From Thermaerobacter marianensis (lineage in GTDB: Bacteria > Bacillota > Sulfobacillia > DYIH01), in contig DYIH01000074.1 in assembly GCA_020723785.1 (NCBI GenBank), positions 1-7,920 on the forward strand: 7,920 nt of DNA, written 5' to 3'. The position numbers and the translations under genes are program-made. The notes beneath the pieces are model-generated. The model was not told where the DNA came from. It was given only the letters and a program-made list of their open reading frames with translations, and searched no databases. Positions within the stretch are counted from its first letter, which is position 1; every line of letters begins with the position of its first letter. Below, piece by piece: positions 5,869 through 7,920 of the stretch.

Positions 5869-5913
5869 GAGCCCCTCGTTGAGTTCTGCCTCGAGCCCCT
5901 CGTTGAGTTCTGC
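5869..5913. repeat. 24-bp tandem repeat, 1.9 copies, upstream of acpS
   Basis: A 24-base unit beginning GAGCCCCTCGTTGAGTTCTG occurs at 5869-5892 and again at 5893-5913 (21 bases of the second copy, identical). On the minus strand, in the acpS frame, it would read AELNEGLE twice if translation began at 6003. It lies 31 bases upstream of the preferred TTG start of acpS, so it may instead be part of the untranslated leader. Confidence 0.9.
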
Positions 5914-5956
5914 GTTTGGGTGAGGATTCCTGCCGGCTCGGGCATCGTCCTCGTAC

Positions 5957-5982
5957 CGGCGCCTCGCCGCGGCGCCTCGCCG
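5957..5982. repeat. 13-bp tandem duplication
   Basis: CGGCGCCTCGCCG is present twice head to tail, at 5957-5969 and 5970-5982, without mismatch. Each copy contains short self-complementary parts (CGGCG and CGCCG), so the element could form small hairpins in RNA from either strand. Its unit is not a multiple of three, which argues against this stretch being constrained coding sequence. Confidence 0.85.
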
Positions 5983-6007
5983 CAGGGATGTCATCACATT
6001 CATCCGC

Positions 6008-6100
6008 CATACGGCCGCCGGGCGCTTGGGAAAACCGATATGCGACCGTAAGAGCGCCTGGGAAAACCGGCATAGGGCCGCCGGGCGGTTGGAAAGCTAT
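6008..6100. repeat. Degenerate tandem repeat upstream of gerA
   Basis: CATACGGCCGCCGGGCGCTT at 6008 recurs as CATAGGGCCGCCGGGCGGTT at 6071, two mismatches in 20 bases, at a spacing of 63 bases. The first copy continues into TGGGAAAACCG, which appears again at 6059 after GCGCC; the second continues into TTGGAAAGC. GGCGC of the first unit can pair with GCGCC at 6054-6058, giving a possible stem-loop in a gerA leader RNA. It ends 50 bases before the gerA start. I could not match it to a known riboswitch; operator sites or a degraded repeat family are the alternatives. Confidence 0.55.
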
Positions 6101-6150
6101 TTCAGCGGGAAGCGCCGCCTGGCAACCTCTGATCGGGAACAGACGGATCG

Positions 6151-7839
6151 ATGGCGCCGAAGTCAGCGGCGAAAGGGGTGCCGCAACTGCTGTCATTACA
6201 ACAGTCCCTCATGACGCAACGGCAGGGGTTCCATGTCCTGGCGGAACGGGCGCGGGCGGTTACCGTGCGGGTCGACCGGTTGATCTGCGATTTCGGCTGC
6301 CTCCTCCTGCAGGAGCCGCGGCTCCCCGCCGACCTCGACACGGCCCTGGCCTGGCTGCGGGCCGCCTTCGCCGGCTGTGACGACATCGTCTTCCGGGAGT
6401 TCACCACGGGACTGATCAGACCGTGGAACATCGGGGGCGGCGGGTGGCAGGCGACCGGCGGGCGGGCGGTGCGCGCCGCCCTGATCTTCATCGACGGGTT
6501 GCCCAACGACCTGATCGTGAACGAACACGTCCTCGCCCCCCTGATGTCGCGACGTGACTCATGGGGCGGCGGCGAAAGCCTGATGGAGGAGGTCAGGAAC
6601 CGCCTGGTCCCAGCCGGCGAGGTGAGGGAGGTCGACAACCCGGGGGACCTGGCCAAGTCCGTGCTGTCCGGGGACGCCGCCCTGCTCCTGGACGGCGAAG
6701 CAGCCGCCCTGCTCGTCAGCGTGCAGGGCTGGGACAAGCGCGCCATCGAAAAGCCGGAGCACAAGGCGGTGATGAAGGGCCCCAAGGATTCCTTCACCGA
6801 AACCATGCGCGTCAACACCACCCTGCTGCGCCGCCGGCTGCGCGACAACGCGGTCAAGGTGCGGGCGATGGAGGTCGGGCGCGTGACGAAGACCTCGGTG
6901 GCCGTCGTCTATCACCAGCAGATCGCCAACCCCTCATTGGTGGCCGAGGTGGTCAGGCGCCTCGAGGCGGTCGACGTGGACGGGGTGGTGGACAGCGGGG
7001 TGCTGGAACAGCTCATCGGCGACAAGCCCCTCAGCATCTTCCCCGCCCTGCAGGAATCGGAGCGCCCGGACGAGGTGGCGGCGGCGATCCTGGAGGGGCG
7101 GGTGGCCATCCTGGTGGACAACACGCCCTTCGTGCTGCTGGCGCCGGCGACCTTCAACAACATGATGATGGCCCCGGAGGACTACTACGTGCACTGGCCA
7201 GTGGCGACCTTCGTCCGCGTCATGCGCTACATCGCCGCCCTGCTGGCCCTCACCCTGCCGTCGATATACATCATCCTGACCTCCTTCCACCCGGAGATCT
7301 TCCCCGTCGAGCTGGGCGTCTTCATCGCCGGCAGCCGCGAGGGGCGTCCCTTCCCGGTGCTGACGGAGATCCTGATGATGGAGATCACCATGGAGATCCT
7401 GCGCGAGGCCACCATCCGGCTGCCGGGCGCCTTCGGCCAGGCCATCAGCGTGGTCGGCACCCTGGTGGTCGGCCAGGCGGCGGTGCGCGCCGGGCTGGTC
7501 AGCGCGGTGGTGATCATCATCACCGGCTCCACGGCCGTCGCTTCCTTCGCCGTGCCCTCCATGGCCCTGGCCTTCGCCGTCCGCCTCCTGCGCTTCCCCC
7601 TGATGCTGCTCTCCGGGATGTTCGGCGCCACCGGGATGTTCGTCGGGCTGTACATCCTCCTCGTCCACCTGGCCTGCCTGCGCAGCTTCGGCGTGGAGTA
7701 CCTGGCGCCCTTCGGCCCCCTCTACTGGAGCGACCTGAAGGACGCCGTCCTGCGGCTGCCCCTGCGCTTCCTGCGCCGCCGGCCGTGGGAATACCACCCG
7801 CGCGACACGGCGCGCGGGCCGGGCGGAGGGGGCGGGTGA
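6151..7839 (+). CDS. gerA: GerA-family spore germination protein (germinant receptor A subunit)
   Basis: The 562-residue product is a GerA/GerAA/SpoVAF family protein (PF03323), a subunit of the germinant receptor in the inner spore membrane that senses nutrients and triggers germination. A soluble N-terminal region (about 40-345) shows CDDIVFREFTTGLI, LIFIDGLPND and the conserved GPKDSFTETMRVNTTLLRRR at 210-229. The membrane part (about 350-515) includes MRYIAALLALTLPSIYIIL at 358-376, EILREATIRLPGAFGQAIS at 415-433, the segment 434-483 and RFPLMLLSGMFGATGMFVGL at 481-500. SFGVEYLAPF at 512-521 ends it. GerA is preferred over SpoVAF because a gerC-like gene follows directly. The ATG at 6151 has only weak ribosome binding (GGGAAC, ACGGA); GTG 6178 and ATG 6211 are alternatives, and an upstream TGA at 6130 limits extension. 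The C-terminus ends in a Gly-rich tail (GPGGGGG). The TGA overlaps the next ATG, so the operon is translationally coupled. Confidence 0.95.
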   Translation: MAPKSAAKGVPQLLSLQQSLMTQRQGFHVLAERARAVTVRVDRLICDFGCLLLQEPRLPADLDTALAWLRAAFAGCDDIVFREFTTGLIRPWNIGGGGWQATGGRAVRAALIFIDGLPNDLIVNEHVLAPLMSRRDSWGGGESLMEEVRNRLVPAGEVREVDNPGDLAKSVLSGDAALLLDGEAAALLVSVQGWDKRAIEKPEHKAVMKGPKDSFTETMRVNTTLLRRRLRDNAVKVRAMEVGRVTKTSVAVVYHQQIANPSLVAEVVRRLEAVDVDGVVDSGVLEQLIGDKPLSIFPALQESERPDEVAAAILEGRVAILVDNTPFVLLAPATFNNMMMAPEDYYVHWPVATFVRVMRYIAALLALTLPSIYIILTSFHPEIFPVELGVFIAGSREGRPFPVLTEILMMEITMEILREATIRLPGAFGQAISVVGTLVVGQAAVRAGLVSAVVIIITGSTAVASFAVPSMALAFAVRLLRFPLMLLSGMFGATGMFVGLYILLVHLACLRSFGVEYLAPFGPLYWSDLKDAVLRLPLRFLRRRPWEYHPRDTARGPGGGGG

Positions 7840-7920
7840 TGCCCGGCCCGGCGCCGTCCGGGCGGCGTCTGCTGCCGGCGCTGGCCGTCCACGTCCTGCT
7901 GGCCGGCGGCTGCTGGGACC
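7839..7920 (+). CDS. gerC: Ger(x)C-type spore germination lipoprotein, N-terminal fragment (runs off right edge)
   Basis: An ATG overlapping the gerA stop (TGATG) opens a frame with 27 visible codons, MPGPAPSGRRLLPALAVHVL then LAGGCWD, reaching the window edge. It has a basic n-region (RR), a hydrophobic stretch and a cysteine followed by WD. The C-W-D sequence right after a signal peptide is typical of GerC lipoproteins, which are diacylglyceryl-anchored on the outer face of the inner spore membrane and work with GerA and GerB subunits. The lipobox is slightly unusual, with AGG rather than a Leu at -3. Upstream GGAGGGGGCGGG provides a strong ribosome binding site. Identification rests on the short N-terminus and the position after gerA. 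Confidence 0.8.
   Translation, partial: MPGPAPSGRRLLPALAVHVLLAGGCWD

Larger units (their letters stand above)
5839..6150. other. Divergent intergenic region between acpS and gerA, rich in repeats
   Basis: This 312-base stretch separates the probable start of acpS (minus) from gerA (plus) and should contain the promoters of both. I see no gene with family support in it. It holds a 24-bp tandem repeat (5869-5913), a 13-bp tandem repeat (5957-5982) and degenerate larger repeats (6008-6100). The minus frame of acpS stays open through most of it, to an ATG at 6003, but encodes low-complexity repeats such as AELNEGLEAELNEGL. gerA-type operons are usually transcribed by sigma-G in the forespore; several CATA-like elements are present (6008, 6071), but I could not place a convincing -35/-10 pair. 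Confidence 0.6.

Noticed and set aside
5182..6051. Plus-strand frame of 289 codons with KVE repeats, opposite acpS
   Set aside because: Its repeats only reflect the 9-, 24- and 30-bp arrays; the opposite strand encodes AcpS with conserved metal-binding residues.
6008..6130. Possible known riboswitch (cyclic-di-GMP, SAM or cyclic-di-AMP type) before gerA, suggested by GGGAAAACCG and GGCAACC
   Set aside because: The surrounding conserved cores of those classes are absent; only short similarities remain.
6102..6857. Minus-strand frame of 251 codons opposite the start of gerA
   Set aside because: Ser/Arg-rich antisense of a well-supported GerA N-terminal domain.

Overview
The window looks like a very GC-rich, endospore-forming Firmicute, probably an anaerobic Clostridia/Peptococcaceae-type lineage. 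The evidence is a GerA-family germinant receptor gene with the start of its gerC lipoprotein partner, plus the Firmicute arrangement acpS - NAD(P)HX repair - alr - EndoAI/EndoA (compare acpS-ydcC-alr-ndoAI-ndoA in Bacillus). Base composition, G/C-ending codons and GTG/TTG starts fit this. Genus cannot be fixed from the sequence. No tRNA, rRNA, transposase or CRISPR array was found.

Layout. From about 5.84 kb down to the left edge, all genes are on the minus strand. In transcription order they are: acpS (holo-ACP synthase with an unusual repetitive C-terminal tail); a small regulator fusing an AbrB/SpoVT-type hairpin domain to a DprA-type winged helix; a bifunctional NAD(P)HX epimerase/dehydratase; alanine racemase; the EndoAI/EndoA (MazE/MazF-type) antitoxin-toxin pair; a class-I glutamine-amidotransferase-like gamma-glutamyl hydrolase; and the N-terminal 105 codons of an L-asparaginase II that runs off the left edge. 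From the regulator downward the genes overlap or lie within about 90 bases of each other, so they probably form one operon. On the plus strand from 6151, gerA and the first codons of a gerC-like lipoprotein gene form the start of a divergent germination operon, coupled by a TGATG overlap.

How the genes fit together. The minus-strand cluster is housekeeping and stress: phosphopantetheinylation of acyl carrier protein, nicotinamide cofactor repair, D-alanine supply for peptidoglycan, a growth-arresting RNase with its antitoxin, and two amide hydrolases that may release ammonia. The divergent operon makes the inner spore membrane germinant sensor.

Odd features. The stretch 5.12-6.10 kb, in and around acpS, holds five unrelated short tandem duplications (units of 9, 11, 13, 24 and 30 bp) and a degenerate larger repeat. 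One array codes a decapeptide repeat at the AcpS C-terminus; another sits just upstream of the AbrB-family gene and could be its operator. The AbrB-winged-helix fusion and a roughly 45-residue insert in the epimerase half of the NAD(P)HX repair enzyme are the other points of interest. I found no clear sign of a wholly new multi-gene system; most of the window is recognisable core Firmicute gene content.
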